Of a stretch of 64,000 nt of DNA, positions 24,361 through 36,116 are shown in pieces. Under the pieces are notes generated by a model that saw only the letters and a program-made list of their open reading frames with translations, ran no database searches and was not told the DNA's origin. Positions within the stretch are counted from its first letter, which is position 1; the number at the start of each line of letters is the position of its first letter. The translations under genes were made by a program, and so were the position numbers. The stretch is from NCBI GenBank assembly GCA_963691655.1, contig OY829329.1, forward strand, positions 56,247,408 through 56,311,407, read 5' to 3'. The stretch comes from Toxonevra muliebris. Its lineage: Eukaryota; Arthropoda; Insecta; Diptera; Pallopteridae.

Positions 24361-24480
24361 ACAATAAGTGGCCACGGCTACGCAACAGTCTCTTTCACAT
24401 GGCACCAATACCATCTGCGGCTCCTTTTCCGTAGCCCGCTTCAAAGAAGTTCCATGTAAAACCAACCAGGTTTGGTACAC
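24361..24480 (-). pseudogene. Relic of a transposon-associated ORF (GKGAADGIGA motif)
   Basis: The minus strand reads TWNFFEAGYGKGAADGIGA then a stop and KR. This resembles a motif (FFEAGHGKGAADGVGA...KR) that recurs in multicopy, transposon-like insect and cnidarian proteins of uncertain classification. Local base composition is clearly less AT-rich than the flanks. It is interrupted by a stop and isolated. The plus-strand 99-aa frame here is the antisense. Confidence 0.45.
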
Positions 24481-24717
24481 AAAGATGTTGTGCCAAGTAT
24501 TATTTATGAAAATTTTTAACGAGTCATATGAAAATCATTTCTGTTGTGTTTGTTTCAATTTTGTTACGTATTCTTTCTTCCAGCAAAACGTTCGGTTATT
24601 GTTATCCTGTTCTAAAAAGGTTTTAATTATAACTGTTTTAGTTGTGGTTGCTGGTTCCATTTGTTAATCATACCTCAGATCAAAAGTAGATTAACTTCAA
24701 ACTAAAGATCATACTGG

Positions 24718-25870
24718 TATTTAGACGAAAAGTTAGGTCAAAAGCAAAAACTTAATTGGATAAGGAATATCGAAGAGAGAACGAAGAAGGGACTGGCTGC
24801 ATACTATACCTGTAAAAGGACCTTTGAGAAAAGATGGGGATTGTCGCCGTACGTTATTCATGGAATGTACATCACAATCATTCGACCCATCATCACCTAT
24901 GGGTCCCTTGTCTGGTGGCAGGCGTTGGGTAAGAAGAGCAACCAAGCTCGCATGGGAAAAATACAGAGACTTGCAAGCCTGGGGATCTCAGGGACTGTAA
25001 GTAGTGCACCTCAGGAAGGTCTGAATATGATATTTCATCTCTTACCGTTACGAGTGTTTGTTCAAGGCTGTGCAGCAAAAGGAGCTCTTAGACTAAGAGA
25101 ATCCAACGTGTGGAGATCAGCAAACTATGGACACTCTACAATTTTGAGTGAGATAAAGCGGAGGGGTCAAAATGGAGTCAAAGCTGACTTAGATGTAGCC
25201 ACGGATTATATGACTTCAAATTTAGATTTTATTACTAGAATTCCAACTCTTTATCCAACCAGGGAAGACTGGGAGTCGGGTTCGGTAACAGGTAATGCTG
25301 GTATTACCATCTTTACCGATGGCTCAAAGATGGAGAATGGAACTGGAGCTGGTCTCTACTCCGAAGACTTGAAGCTAAGGCGATCGTATCGTCTTCCTGA
25401 CAGCTGCAGCGTTTTTCAGTCAGATATTTTTGCTATTGAGAAAGTAGCTCGGCTTCTACAAGACAGTACGATTCCGATTTCGAATATCACTATCTTTACT
25501 GACAGTCAGGCTGCAATGAAGGCAATAGAATCCAAAATAGTTAAATCGAAGATTGTAAAGAACTATCGTGCTTCACTGATGGCCATTGAGTACCACAAGG
25601 TCACTCTCTGCTGGGTGCCTGGACAGCAATATTAAAGGGAACGAAATAGCAAATGAAATGGCCAGAAGGGGCTCTGAAATGGACATTAACGAGGCGGATA
25701 CCTCTATACAATCAAATGTGTCAAATGACGCTTGGACTAACCTAGATGACTGTATAGTTTCACGGGCCTTGTGGCCAAGGTTAGATAGAAAGAGGACAAA
25801 TGTCCTCTTAGGGCACAACAAATCTGCAGTACGGGCATTGTGCTATTGCACCAATGCTTGTTGTATAATT
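24718..25870 (+). pseudogene. LOA/I-type non-LTR retrotransposon, RT C-terminus plus RNase H, truncated
   Basis: The open frame from 24718 starts YLDEKLGQKQKLNW, then GLSPYVIHGMYITIIRPIIT and YGSLVWW, which is the RT-to-linker region. RNase H follows with FTDGS near 25317, FQSDIFAI (the usual Glu is Asp here) near 25420, FTDSQAA near 25495 and WVPG near 25612. A frameshift at about 25620 moves the end (NIKGNEIANEMARRGSE) to another frame, and the zinc-knuckle tail is missing after about 25870. It is the longest uninterrupted retroelement frame in the window (more than 300 codons), suggesting fairly recent decay. Both ends are truncated. Confidence 0.88.
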
Positions 25871-25889
25871 AAGTTCCCATTCTCTTGAA

Positions 25890-26820
25890 ATTGCAAATAG
25901 TACTCCGCCATTGCCATATACAATGCTATTACTTCACATCTAGTTTCGTTTGATCGATTTCAAGCCATTATTGATGTATGTGAAACTCACGATAAGGCTG
26001 AGTAACAATGCAACAATATAACGGATTAAAAGTTTTGCAGCAATGCGATTTATTACTTATTTACAATACTGACTTCATCTTCTTAGCTAGTAATAAGTTG
26101 ACTTTCAAAGCGAATAATAAAATGTATGGAATGTTAATTTCAACACATATCTGATAAAAATTTGTGGGTTGGGATTTGCCAACGAAAAGAATGAATGAAA
26201 AACAAAAATAAAAAGTAAATAAAATTATAAAAAAAATTTTACAATAGTTGTCGGTGATTAGGATTTACCGAAGATACAAAATGTAAACAGGGGAAACAAA
26301 AAAAAGAAGAAAATAAAGATTATTAAATCATTATAAAGGCAACTGATTGGCTTTCTTGCAAGAACTACATCGTATAGACCTAACTGCGCAGGATTTTGAA
26401 CCAACTTGTTCAGAATCTGACATTTGAAATTTAACATCATAGTTCAAGTATTTTCTAACCATATAGTCCACGAATTTATTTATTTACTAAAAATCCAATA
26501 CCAAACTGATAATAAACAAATGAAATTTTCCATTTCCAGTACATATTAATCACAATGTCACCCTACATTGGTTGATTGCATTTGAGCTAAATTTCTAGCG
26601 AATATTAAAGTCAAACTTACTTGCCTACTTTTAGGCATAAAGAAATACACAAACTGTTGGTTTGCATCAACCAATCGCATGATCAACCAATTGAAATAAT
26701 TGCAACAAAAAAAGATAAGAAAAATTACTTTAAACAATCATACAAGTTTGAAACCGTTTCGGATTCACGGGGGTGACAAAGGACTCTCATTTACAAAAAT
26801 ACTACAACAGTTTAAACTCA
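25890..26820. other. Unassigned AT-rich sequence
   Basis: No supported gene. Two TTGGTTGAT/ATCAACCAA motifs near 26570 and 26690 hint at a weak inverted repeat, not delimited. Confidence 0.35.
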
Positions 26821-26829
26821 GAAAGAGTT

Positions 26830-27250
26830 GATACTGAATTCAGGGAGCGTCAATTTTTGTTCAGAATAATCAAACTTAATTCAGAATACTCAACGTAAAT
26901 TGAAGATGAGTAATTTTTTTATTCGGTATAAACAAATTGAATTCAAAAATTAGAATTCGAAATGCTGAAATTAAATTCTGAATTATTAAATTGAATTCTG
27001 GATGCTTCAATTTGTTTTCGGAGCAGTCAAGTAGAATTCAAGAGTGGTCAATTAAGATGTAAAAAAACTAAACAGAATTCCAAAAAGTGGAAATGAATTA
27101 AAGAACTTTTAATTTGAATTCGCAAAATATAATTTTGAATTCGGAAAAGTTAAATTGAATTCAAAAAGAAATAATTTGAATTTCAAATGGTAAAAATAAA
27201 AAATTAATTAGTTTGGTAATTTGAGTTTAGTAGTTCAATTCAATGCGAAT
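26830..27250. repeat. GAATTC-rich degenerate repeat, left block
   Basis: Imperfect reiterations of AATTGAATTC plus AAAGT spacers. TTGAATTCGGAAAAGT at about 27132 recurs inverted near 28866 in the right block. Confidence 0.65.
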
Positions 27251-27589
27251 GGCGTCAATTCGAAATCAAAAAAAAAAAAAAAATCAACAATCTTGTAGAA
27301 AATAGTCGTTTTTGAGAAATCAAAAATATTTAGATTTTTCCAAAAAAAGCCATCAGCAGTGAAAAGTATATACTTCCAAAAAACGAAAAACTTTAGGATT
27401 TAAAATATTATTTTATATTATATTTTATTTTAATAATAACAATTTAATATAGATATTAAAATGAGGTCGGATATTTGAATCAATTCTGATTAGCCGCAGT
27501 GCTGGGCGTGCCAATAGGATACACGTTACAGTGCAACTGGTTATTAAATAGATTCAGACTACATTGAATCTAGAATTTCAACCCCAGCT

Positions 27590-28690
27590 TATAAATTTTT
27601 TACTTTTAGAAACCTTGATAATGGTCTAATTCTAGTGGATTGACTTTTAGTCTGATATTGGTTCAACTTTCCCGTTTTTGCCCTTTTTTTTATATGAATT
27701 CTAGTTTGAATTTTAATCTGAATTTGGCTTGAGTTTAAATCCATGTTTAGTCTAAATTTTGATTTGATTTCCAGCGTTTGATCTGATTTCTGGTCTAAAT
27801 TCTAAATTTTGGTTTGCTTTTTATTTGAATTTGGCGTCTTTTTAGCCTCAGTTTTAATTTAACTCTTAGTTTGAGTTGTGGTTAATATTTTCGTTTGAAT
27901 TGGCTTGATTTCGGTCCAAAATCGGTTTGAATTTTGTTTTAAAATTTGGTCTGAATTCGTCTGGAATTTTGGACTAGTTTTTGTTTAATTTAAGTAAAAA
28001 TTTGTTGATGTAAATATTTATCAGATATTCCCACTAGTTTTTGGTCTGAATTTTGGGTTACTTTCGTTCGGTATTTGATGTCCTTTTGGCCTAAAGTTTT
28101 GTCTAACTATTGGTCTAAGTTGTGGTCTAAATTTTTTTTCTTTAATTGGAATGAATTTTAAAACTGATTTTGGTTTTGAATCGGTCTGAATTTTAGGTTT
28201 TTAGTCTAAGTTTTGACTTGAATTTGATCTCATTTTAGTCAATTTTTGCTGGAATTTCGATCCGATTCGTGGTCTGAACATTGTTTTTTTTTAACCGGTT
28301 GTTGCCCGGCCAAAAATGACTCAAAAAATAGAGATGTATCAAATTGTTTCATCAAAATTTTTTCTCAAAGGAAATTAAAATTTCCTTCAAATTGTTTTCT
28401 CAAAATAGATCAATTAACAATATAATTCCATCAGAAAAGTCATAATCAAGATTTTGATCTGAATTTGGTCTCATTTTGATCTTAGTTTGAACTTCGATCT
28501 GGAAAAAGTATTTAAATTTTAGTTTGAAATTTGATCGAAATTTCCGTCTAAATTTCTATCCGATTTTAGTTTGAATTTTGGTCGCAGTTTTGTTCCAGTT
28601 ATCTTTTAATTTTTGACCTGTATTTGGTAAAATCTTTGCACTAGTTTTTGGTCTAGGTCTGGCTTGTGTTCGATAGTGAGTCTGATATTT
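27590..28690. repeat. Degenerate (TTTGGTCTGAATT)n tract
   Basis: About 1.1 kb of imperfect TTTGGTCTGAATTTTGG-like units with a non-repetitive interruption near 28305-28440. The same motif forms the smaller tract at 58290-58560. Confidence 0.75.
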
Positions 28691-28699
28691 AGTAAAGTT

Positions 28700-28985
28700 C
28701 AGTTCAGTCCATAAATAATTTATTTGAATTTGGAATGGTAAAATTTAATTCAAAACAAATCACGGTGAATTCAAAATTGTCAAATTAATCTAAGGGAGTG
28801 TCAATTTCGACCTGAGAAAATTAAGTTCAATTGAACTACTCCGAATTCACATTGAATTCTTATAAATTAAATTTGACTTTTCCGAATTCAAATTGAGTTC
28901 TGAAAGTGTCGATTAAACACGGAATAAAATAAAATTGAATTGAGAAAAGTGAATTTGAATTTAGAAAACATCAGTTTGTTTTCAT
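28700..28985. repeat. GAATTC-rich degenerate repeat, right block
   Basis: It contains TTGAATTTGGAATGGTAAA, GAATTCAAATTGAGTTC and similar imperfect units, partly complementary to the left block at 26830-27250. Confidence 0.6.
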
Positions 28986-29014
28986 AATTGTCAAAGACTA
29001 TATTAATTTTAGCA

Positions 29015-29244
29015 ATTTACAAGCTGTCTTATTTGGTCTCACATCTTCTCTTTTGTAATAAACTCTCTCTTTTTTCATACAAAATTATCCGACAGTATGT
29101 GACAGCTTGTGAATCGGCCAACTATTTCATGTCAAAATTAAAACAATTTGCCAATTCACAAGCTATCATATACTGTCGTGAAAAAAATAAGAGAATTTAT
29201 GGCAAATGAGAGAAGACGACACCGAATAAGACAGCTTGTGAATT
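29015..29244. mobile_element. Foldback/MITE with about 95-bp arms
   Basis: The arms at 29015-29114 and 29153-29244 are imperfect inverted copies. The outer ends are TTTACAAGCTGTCTTATT and, reverse-complemented, TTCACAAGCTGTCTTATT. A related but shorter element lies at 54534-54640. No ORF. Confidence 0.7.
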
Positions 29245-29378
29245 GACCAAATATAAAATTTGAACTAAAGCAAATTTTTCATTTTAATGTAAACATAACA
29301 CTCTTAGAAATATCAGGTACTTTTGTTATATACACTAAGTAGGAACTTGTCTTTCACCAAGTGTATTTTCAGAGACTG

Positions 29379-29530
29379 CTCACACGGGCGCGAGCATGAA
29401 CGCCTGTCTGAAAGAGAGATAGAACAAATAGGTAGTATGAAAGAGATAGAAACTCATAAGTCTACTTCTAACTGCCTATTTTTTCTACCTCTCTCTTTCA
29501 GACAGGTGTTCATACTTGCTCCCGTATGAA
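29379..29530. repeat. Hairpin element with about 55-bp arms
   Basis: GCCTGTCTGAAAGAGAGA on the left pairs with TCTCTCTTTCAGACAGGTG on the right. Pairing extends from 29379-29436 to 29470-29530 with scattered mismatches. It lies only 45 bp beyond the lipase stop codon, so it would be transcribed in that gene's 3' untranslated region. Confidence 0.7.
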
Positions 29531-29574
29531 CTGCCACTTAAGAAACAACATGGATGAATTCTCCTTCCTCACGT

Positions 29575-32219
29575 CTAATGCATCCGCCTACCCAGCGCAT
29601 ATGGTGGACTTGCATTCGTCTTGACATAGAACAAACCACGTTTTGGCATTGAAGGTTCACCACCCATTTGATACATATCCGTTGGGGTTTCATTACATTC
29701 CCATTTGGGACGACGACGATCACAGCGAGTCCCCCAGAAACCCATATCGGATACAATCGATTCAGCAAACATTTTATATGCGCGTATATGTGAGCAGCCA
29801 ACATAAAAGCATTTCCGCTGATATATGCCATAGTTCGGATAGAAAGTAGCGCTTCCAGTAGGTTCCAAAAATCCCAAATAGCCACTTGTCTGTATAGACT
29901 CAACGTATTTAGCATCTGTGGGATCTATGCGAAATTCAGTGCTACGATGACGAAATCTAGGACCAGCGGGATCCAAAGCAAATATGGTATTATATTGTGC
30001 AGGCTTAATTAATTTTCCAGCAGCTCCAGCTATCTGAGCACCCAACGAATGACCAATTAGATAGATGTCATCATAGTTAGTTTGCATTGTTTTGTGAAGA
30101 TGTTGTGTGAATTGTGCCAACTGTGCGCCGAAACCATCAATCATACGCACTACTGAAAAATAATTTATATTTGTGGCGCTAGCGCTCCAATCGGCAATGA
30201 TGACATTGTAATCGCCACGTGTGAGATAAGCATTTTTAATGTCGCGATTGAAGGAACCGCGTGATGGGCTCATCCAACCGTGTATGATAATTCTAGAGAG
30301 AGTAAGAAAGAGAAAGGGAGAGAATGCAAAAACGAGCAAATTTTAATGCATACACACATATGTATATAAAATTTTCGCCTGGGTATAGTTCGTTTCGAAA
30401 GAGTTAGTAAATGAATATCCTACGATATGGTCTCAATTGTTGTTCTTTTGCAATAAATTTCAAACTCAATACAGCAGAAAAATTATCAACTCACATCAGA
30501 TGAAATGAACTATACCGAATCAACATAAAAACAAGAGAGTAAACCGGAGTGAAAGAGAATAATCATCTTCTTCTTCTTCACGCTTGATCCCCATCAGTGC
30601 TGTCGTTTTGAAAATTTTATGGGGAGGAATTTTTCCTTTCGAGCGGAGGATTTTGCTTTAAATGGGAGGAATTTTTCAAAATATCTTAAAAGTTTCAAAC
30701 AAAGTATAATTGCTAAAAGTTCCACTAATGGATAGAAATTGTTTGTTGAAACTTTTAAGTTATGAAAAATAAACCAATTCATATAAAACCAAAATATTTC
30801 ATCTTTGGAAACAAACGGTGCAATATTAATATTAGTAAATAATAATAAAAAAAAAACGGTGAAGATTAAAAACTAAAACAAACATTTCTTCGTTCTTCTC
30901 AAAACCGGGTATAAAAAAATAAAATGTTATTTGTGACATTTTTGAACTACCTCAATCGAAGGGGCACAGTCCGAATCATCATTTTGCTTTAGCATTTCCT
31001 GACCAACTATTACTGCATTAACAGTTGCAGTCAGCATTTTATTGTTATTTATTAAATATGCAAACTTCATTTTACGCAATTTTTCTGCTATTGATTTAAG
31101 TTGTCAAAAATTACAAACATTAAGACAAGCAACAAATTTCGGATATGGAACGCGTAGTTTTGAAACGAGAGGAGATTTTTCTGAAATTTTGACAAGATGG
31201 TGCTCTACAGCTGATTACAAAACATAGTTGCTATCTTTCTTTTTCTTATGGGAAGTATAATTAGAAGTAGTTTTGTAAGAGCAAGACAATAATATTACCT
31301 GTGGGGTATCATCTTGTCAAAATTACTGAAAAATCCTCTCAGTTTTTTCTCATTTGCTCATTACTTTTGCATTTTGGCAGTAACCCAGCGACAACTAAAA
31401 CAGAGCTAGTCATAGTAACAAATATTCCACGGACAGAAACGAAAATAGCCCATCAGAAAACATTTAGTTTGATTTACGTTTTTTTTTTTCTATACAACCC
31501 AAAAATTCATGAATATGAAATAGGAGGATTTTTTCCGTTTGGGGAGGACAAGAGGATTTAGATTTGAGCGGAGTACGAATACTCCGATCGGAGTACCTTC
31601 AGCAACGCTGATCCCCATTCACAAACAACTACAGGAAAAAACTCACTCTCACCTTATTGGTTGCGTTGCATTAAAACCAGCTTTTAAAATATTTCCTTGC
31701 TTATCGTTCATGCTTAGTTCACGTCCGCAATCGGGAAAATCACGTTTAAATAGATAGAAACTCATTTGCATGCGTGGCGCTGCAAATGGTATCATATTAC
31801 GCCAAAATTTTTTCCAAAATACAAAATCGAAATATTTTCCAATACCGCGTGGCTTACGCAAATCCTTATCACATTGATGCCATTCACCAAAATTATCCAT
31901 TTCGCTTTCGTCATTCTCCAAATCAGCAACAATGTCGGCATGTGATACATTGTTGTTGTTGGTGTTGTTGTCATCATGTATAAAGTTGTTATTACCGAAA
32001 CGGTCGTCAATGTCACTGCTACTGATGAATGCGACATGTTCAGCTTCTGGATTCAGTTTTAGTTTGAGCGTTGCTGTTTTGCCAATATATTATTTAAGTT
32101 GTCAATAAGATTTAAATTATCATTGCAAAAATTATATTTTCCAATAAATTTTACTTACAACTTTGTGTCCACCATGCAAGATTAGCACATATAAAAAGAG
32201 TTAAGAATATTTTGAGCAT
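29575..32219 (-). CDS. Secreted pancreatic-type lipase / phospholipase A1-like protein
   Basis: Minus-strand exons are 32219-32159, 32073-31653 and 30292-29575, with introns of 85 and 1360 bp and GT..AG ends. The joined frame is exactly 399 codons plus stop. Residues 1-20 (MLKIFLTLFICANLAWWTQS) form a signal peptide. Residues about 30-85 are an acidic, Asn-rich linker. The lipase core holds IIIHGW (162-167, oxyanion region), GHSLG with nucleophile Ser243, LDPAGP with Asp268, and CSH with His329. The protein ends YVKTNASPPYALG. Cys322 and Cys327, which normally frame the lid, are only four residues apart, so the lid is nearly absent; in this superfamily that often goes with phospholipase or non-triglyceride substrates. 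The large second intron is mostly a hAT-like element. Exact substrate and fly orthologue are not determined. Confidence 0.92.
30382..30516. mobile_element. Possible short MITE in lipase intron 2
   Basis: GGTATAGTTCGTTTC at the left pairs with GAAATGAACTATACC at the right (one mismatch in 15 bp). No clear target duplication, so it remains tentative. Confidence 0.35.
30595..31610. mobile_element. hAT-like element in lipase intron 2, 1016 bp
   Basis: The left end is CAGTGCTGTCG and the right end, reverse-complemented, is CAGCGTTGCTG. A perfect 8-bp duplication ATCCCCAT lies at 30587-30594 and 31611-31618. Both flanks carry GGAGGATTTTT-like subterminal repeats. No transposase frame. Confidence 0.88.
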
Positions 32220-32795
32220 ATTTCTAAATATATTTCTGTATTTACAACAATTAGATTTATCTGCTTCGTTTAAACTTTAATTAAAATTGATAGATATATT
32301 TGATATATATATATATATATATGAATTTAATTCAGTTTAAAACTATATTCGATTCCACAGCTACAATAGTTTTATTGTTGCTGGTTGGATACTGCTCTGG
32401 TTAAACGCTATTGCACTCTGTTAGCCTGAATCGTTAGTCTCATTGCATTTATACACACAGTTCGTAGAATTTTATTGTTCTAATTCTATTAAAATTTTTC
32501 GTGTACACATGAGTTTTTTTTTTGTTTTTTTTTTTTCAAAGTTTGTGAATGCGGAATTTCATGCAACCTTTTTTTGGATTTTTTTTGTTTACTTTGGTTT
32601 TCAACGCATAAGATTCATTCAACGCTACGCGGTTTTCTATAGAGTAGTGTTGCCATATTTTTAAATTGAATGAAGTAGTAACTTTAACACATAAACAATA
32701 ATCTATACATGTTTCCACTGCCTCTTCAACTAGAAATTTGTATTTTAAATTGGAGCGTTAGCGTCAATATTCTCTCATAAAAATGGAGAATTTTA

Positions 32796-32880
32796 AACAA
32801 CGCTGGTAATGAATTAAGAGAGAGAGAGAGATAGGCAAAGAAACTTAATAAGAGCATTAAGAAACAACGATGGTAATGAA

Positions 32881-32915
<35 letters not shown>

Positions 32916-32932
32916 AGAAACTTAATAAGAGC
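32796..32932. repeat. Tandem duplication of about 66 bp with (GA)n core
   Basis: Two copies of AACAACG(C/A)TGGTAATGAATT, each followed by a GA run, AAAGAAACTTAATAAGAGCA and TTAA. The GA runs differ in length. Confidence 0.8.
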
Positions 32933-33102
32933 ATTAAAAAACAGAAGGAGTGCAAAAACAGTGACAGAGAGAAATCACATGGGATTATAGAAAAAATCTC
33001 ACTGCTCCAGAGTAATGAAGTAAACAAAGTCTTTCTTTTTAACGTCTCTGCAAAGGAGTCTCACTCGTCCGATGGGATAATTTAATTGCAGAGCTCTACT
33101 TA

Positions 33103-33283
33103 GGCGGAGTTTACATCTGCAAGAAAATTGCTGAAATTTCTTTCAGAAGACTTTTAGAGAGTTAATTGCTATGAACAAGAAATCACAAGTTTTTTCTTTT
33201 TTATGTTCACGTCAGCAATTTAGTCTAAGAAAGACTTTCTGCGAGCAAGTTGCGGCAATTTTCTTGCAGATGCAAACTCCGCC
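33103..33283. mobile_element. MITE with about 29-bp inverted ends, 181 bp
   Basis: GGCGGAGTTTACATCTGCAA at the left matches the reverse complement of the right end with one A/G difference over about 29 bp. TA lies on both outer sides (33101-33102, 33284-33285). No coding sequence; the 95-aa frame over it is chance. Confidence 0.8.
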
Positions 33284-33929
33284 TAACAAAATCAAAAAAA
33301 AAAAGATGAGGAAAATTAAAGAAAATAATAATTTCGCCTTAAATGAGCCCACTTGTAGAGCTCTGAATGAATTAAATAAGATAAATGAAAACTATACTGT
33401 TGATTTTTCTAGTGATAAGAATTATTTTAAATGCGAAATATGTTGTTATTATTTTTAGTTCTAAGATATTTTTAAGTTGAATTGTTACTTAGTCTGTAAG
33501 GAACCTGAATTCCATAGACAATAAACTAAACTAAACTAAATTTTAAAATTATCACTATTCATATTCACTTTCCATACTTTAATTCAATTCAATCTGGTAA
33601 CACTTTCACATACAGCATCCATTACAGTGTCAATACAACAAACATATTGTTTTTATTTAGGTTACACTACTATTCGCAATGCGTCAAATTAAATGTATTT
33701 ATTATATATTTTTGCGAGTACTTGCGAGTACATACTTCAATTCCCTCACGTGTTTCAACTTTTTTCAGTCAATTTTCATTTTTTGTATTATTTCAAACGT
33801 TTCACTGTTGACATATTTATAAACTTGTATTTACTTATTCATACTTTAATACATGCATTTTAAATTCACTAGCTATTTGAAGTGCATATGCTTAGAATAT
33901 GCAATAGTTATGTGGGGAAGTACCTTGAG

Positions 33930-34690
33930 TTTGCCAAAGGAAGGCTAAAGTAGCCATCTTCACAGATAGCCAAGCGGCAATTAATATCCTAGGCTCGGAC
34001 AGAATATCTTCTAGATTAGTTAACCAATGCAGGGAGTTACTCGCGACCCTAAGTCACAGGCTGGACATTGGCCGTATTTGGGTTCCTGGTTACAAGAAAA
34101 GGCCGATGAATTAGAGAGGCGAGGTTCAGCTCTGGATTTTATTCAGGCGCAATCTGTATCAATTCCCCTGAATAAAATCAAGGCTGATATACTCTCTCAC
34201 TTCCTTACCCTTGCAGAAAAGCCTTTCCACATGCGGTGTAACTAGGAAAACATGGCCAAAATTCAACCATTGCAGAACTAGGGACTTTCTTTGTCACACC
34301 CGATTTTTGATGTAGCCAGACTGACTGCAGTACTGACGGGGCATTGGGTAATAGGGAACCATGCGGTCAGACTCCGCATTCCACACTACAGAAGCTGCAA
34401 CAACCTTGAAGAAAGAGAGACTCTAACCCACTTTCTCTGTCATTGCCCGGCTCTTGCTAGAACAAAACTAAAACTATTTCACGAATCTTTTTTAGACGAC
34501 ATAACCAAGATTTCCAAACTTGAAATTGGAAAAATCCCCCAATTTCTCAATCTCACGAACTGGCTCTAGGCAACAAAGAGCAAACACCCATTCACAAATG
34601 AGGTTGTGGTATCAAAACGGCGCTCTAGCGCTACTTGTGCTCCCTCGGGAGTAGCCACTCTACCTATCTACCTACCTACCTACCTTGAGT
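33930..34690 (+). pseudogene. 5'-truncated LOA/jockey-type retroelement with TACC tail
   Basis: It opens with the RNase H block AKVAIFTDSQAAINIL, then IGRIWVPGYKK, a shift, EKADELERRGSAL, another shift, then SHPIFDVARLTAVLTGHWVI. The zinc knuckle YRSCNNLEE...THFLCHCPAL follows, ending ...FLNLTNWL stop at 34567-34569. The 3' region carries GTGGTATCAAAACGG and terminates in (TACC)n at about 34663-34686. It is the same 3' end type as the element at the left edge of the window. Confidence 0.88.
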
Positions 34691-36110
34691 TTGACACTTA
34701 TCTTCTCTGTATGATAACATGTTTTTTAATTTAGTTGTATGTTAAGGTAATGTAGTTACAAAACGATACCATAGAAAACAATATTACACATTCCGGGACT
34801 TGAACCAGAGACGTTACCGAAAATGCTTGATATTCAACATATGACCTTGCTTTCTATCAGATCAAAATTCTGTACAAAAATTGAAGTTTGCATTATTTCT
34901 ATTGTGAGTATCTTCAATTTTGTCCTTTCCTTATAGGGACACCCACAGTTGTAATTTTTAAAAACATAATTTTTTTTAAGTAAATGTTTTCAAAAATGTC
35001 TCTTTGTGATTGCCAAAAAAAAAATTTTCTTCTTCACAATAAAATAAGTTGAAACTTTAAGCCCATTTTTCTTAAAATGACAGTTTTGAAGTCGGTGACT
35101 ACGGTTACTCAACAACTACTGAACCGATTATCTTTAAATTACAATTTAAATCTTTAATATGATTTTTTAATACATAATAACCTAATTATTAATCCAAGGA
35201 CTTTTTTTATGCAAAACTATTTTTTATACAACTGAAAAGACATCGTTTTTTTTAGTGAAAATCGAACTGTTATCTTTGACAGGTCGCCCTTTTATAAAAT
35301 ATTCTTATGATAAAAATAAATCCATTTAGTTTTCGCATTTTTGATGGTTCAGATTTGCAAAACAATTTTTCAGGAAAAGCGTCAACGGAATCGCTCATTA
35401 CTCACAAAATATTTTTTGATAAAAATTGGAAAAAGTTAGGTTCAATATATATATTTTCAGATAAAAATTCTTGAAAAATGCCTATTTTTCGCGTCACAAC
35501 TGGGGGTACCCCCTTAATTCCTACTGACCCACAAAGAAATATTTGCTCTTCATCTGTCTCGTGGGTTGAAAACATTAGCGATATATTAATTATCGCCATC
35601 CAAAACGGCGTTCAACATTAAACTACATAGGCTTCTAAACAATAGAATTAAAAATATTTAGAATTCCGATATATTTTCGTTTTATAAAAATATGATTTTT
35701 AATAGATCAACACAAAAATGTTACTTTTCATTCTCATTGAAAACAAAGTTGAATTTTGATTTCGTTCAAAAATATCGCCTTTGGTAGAACTTTAACAATA
35801 AGCTAGTTTAAAATTTACTAAAATAATAAATCCAATACTATGAGCTAATCAAAGCTTATTCAATAATAATTTCGAAAAACAAAAGAATTTATAATTCAAT
35901 ACATAAACAAAATGTTTGTGTGTAATCAAGTGTTTTACATAGTTGCTGATACGTAAGCACAATTAAAATAAACGTTTAAGTATAAACGGAAACAATTAAT
36001 TAAATGCAATGGATGAGTAAATAATTGAATATATGAGTGACAAACCAAGCATCGAAATTATAAAATCAACTTTTTTATATCAAGTATTCATCACATGGAA
36101 TTGATGTACA
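34691..36110. other. Unassigned AT-rich sequence with one B-box-like site
   Basis: No gene. On the minus strand GGTTCAAGTCCC (about 34797-34808) resembles a tRNA B-box. GGGGGTACCCCC near 35503 is a perfect 12-bp palindrome. The rest is unassigned. Confidence 0.4.
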
Positions 36111-36116
36111 ACAAAG

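Noticed and set aside
24368..24667. 99-aa plus-strand frame
   Set aside because: It needs a non-ATG start, and its non-AT-rich part is the antisense of the GKGAADGIGA relic.
32650..32810. TAGTGTTGCCATA and ACAACGCTG as a hAT pair
   Set aside because: Flanking 8-mers do not match and the second site belongs to a tandem duplication.
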